From Sipunculus nudus (Eukaryota > Annelida > Sipuncula > Golfingiida > Sipunculidae): a stretch of DNA of 64,000 bases. Shown piece by piece: positions 63,035 through 64,000 of this stretch. The DNA is taken from positions 49,278,124-49,342,123 of the forward strand of contig CM049308.1 in NCBI GenBank assembly GCA_026874595.1, written 5' to 3'. A program made the translations under genes and the position numbers. The notes under the pieces were generated by a model. That model made no database searches. It saw nothing but the letters and a program-made list of their open reading frames with translations, and had not been told where the DNA came from. The stretch's first letter is position 1. Each line of letters begins with the position of its first letter.

Positions 63035-63749
63035 GCACGCAACCCGGAATCCCCGCTAAGACACTCCAAATACGTAAAGCCACGGTGTATTATTCATTCA
63101 GCAATTATATTAATAACGAGGCTTGTTTTACTCGTAAAGTGTGTCTCTGCGTCCGTTACGACGGCTTGACAGCTTCGTGTGAATGAGTGCGATTGAGAAG
63201 AAAAGAGGTAGTTAATGTAATTAACATTGTGTAACAACTCATTATTATTTAGGAAATATAACGCGACCATATAAGCCTCTGATGACAAATACTACCACAC
63301 AACAAATATTTGATCCGATCCTTGTAATGACTCGCAGATCCCTATCAGTTTATTTTAGAAGACCTGAGTGTCATGTTGTCATGACAAAGTACATTAGCCG
63401 GACATTTTGCATGTCAATACATCTTGAATAGGTTTATTTCATACGAAAGGCTGACGCTATCTACAATCTTTTTTGTTGGGTGGCCTTCACCCGAGTGAAA
63501 GGCTACCATTTTGAGTGAAAGTCACACATATCTCACTGTCATTCATCTGGGTCACCAGTATCCACGGAACATAACTTCCAACGCCGCCTTGTAGCTTCCC
63601 AGTGGTCAGGGTCACAAGACAAGACCTTGTTAGTCTGGATACTTTGACCTATCTGATGTATAGCTCAGTCCACGTCCCCGTGAGTCGGCGGACCTCTTGT
63701 CGACTGCCTATATCCGAGTTCTTATGGCTATTTGCGTCGCGAGCGACGA

Positions 63750-64000
63750 TCAGCATGACGTTTCAAGCGTGATTCCAGGTATATAAGCCTGAGAGGTCTT
63801 CGATCCTTCAGCGATGGCCAAGCGCCAGGAAGATCTATCGGTGGCGATATTCTCCCAGTTCTTAGCATCAATTTGAAATGCAGTCATATCACGTTTCAGG
63901 GCGTCTTTGTACCTTAGGCGGTGCCTACCTCTTTGCTTTGGAAGGTTAGTCAGTTCTCCATAGAGAATTGCTTTTGGTAGGCGGGTGTCATCCATCCGAT
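63750..64000 (-). mobile_element. LINE ORF2 C-terminal fragment, continues off the right edge
   Basis: The minus-strand frame reads MDDTRLPKAILYGELTNLPK, then RGRHRLRYKDALKRD and WENIATDRSSWR, ending at a stop near 63750. This basic C-terminal domain is characteristic of the last part of some LINE ORF2 proteins. The reverse transcriptase part would be to the right, outside the window. The sequence to its left (about 63470-63750) may be the element's 3' UTR. Confidence 0.75.

Overview
This window is nuclear DNA from an animal, most likely a lophotrochozoan (mollusc-like) invertebrate. Every gene is split by GT-AG introns. The coding families are animal-specific (stomatin, a Dispatched/Patched-type protein, and a secreted LDLa/Ig/Kunitz/antistasin protein). 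The intergenic and intronic DNA is full of SINEs, LINE fragments, microsatellites and long tandem arrays. The species cannot be fixed from sequence alone. Exons were placed by eye from translated similarity, splice sites and phase; in all three genes the reading frame closes exactly across every junction.

Layout, left to right. (1) 422-5931: the last six coding exons of a stomatin gene on the + strand; its N-terminal exon(s) lie left of the window. (2) 8829-13080: a 47/49-bp satellite array of about 4.2 kb, then a GA microsatellite. (3) 14224-31260: a complete 10-exon gene for a 1079-residue Dispatched-like, sterol-sensing-domain membrane protein. Its first intron carries 2.2 kb of almost pure pyrimidine DNA, and its eighth intron carries two long composite repeat elements with related termini. 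(4) 33.2-34.9 kb: a 5'-truncated LINE whose reverse transcriptase frame is still open. (5) 37855-37987: an isolated 64-bp-arm foldback hairpin. (6) 38748-43950: a 5.2-kb array of 90-bp units, each a dimer of two related half-units. (7) 44191-61638 and onward: a secreted multi-domain gene with 14 coding exons seen, encoding a signal peptide, an LDL-receptor class A domain, one Ig domain, three Kunitz domains and four antistasin-like segments. Its 3' end was not found. (8) 62.5-64 kb: a tandem repeat and the tail of a minus-strand LINE.

The three genes have no evident shared pathway. Stomatin is a membrane-scaffold protein, the second gene a probable cation-coupled lipid or sterol-handling transporter, and the third a probable extracellular protease-inhibitor or matrix protein. 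No operon-like logic applies.

The most unusual feature is the tandem array at about 50.08-52.33 kb, in the intron that splits the Ig domain. Its roughly 37-bp monomer contains a branch-point-like CTAAC, a short pyrimidine run and ACAG|GT. The real 3' splice site of the next exon is the last monomer. About 60 tandem look-alike 3' splice sites therefore precede the functional one.
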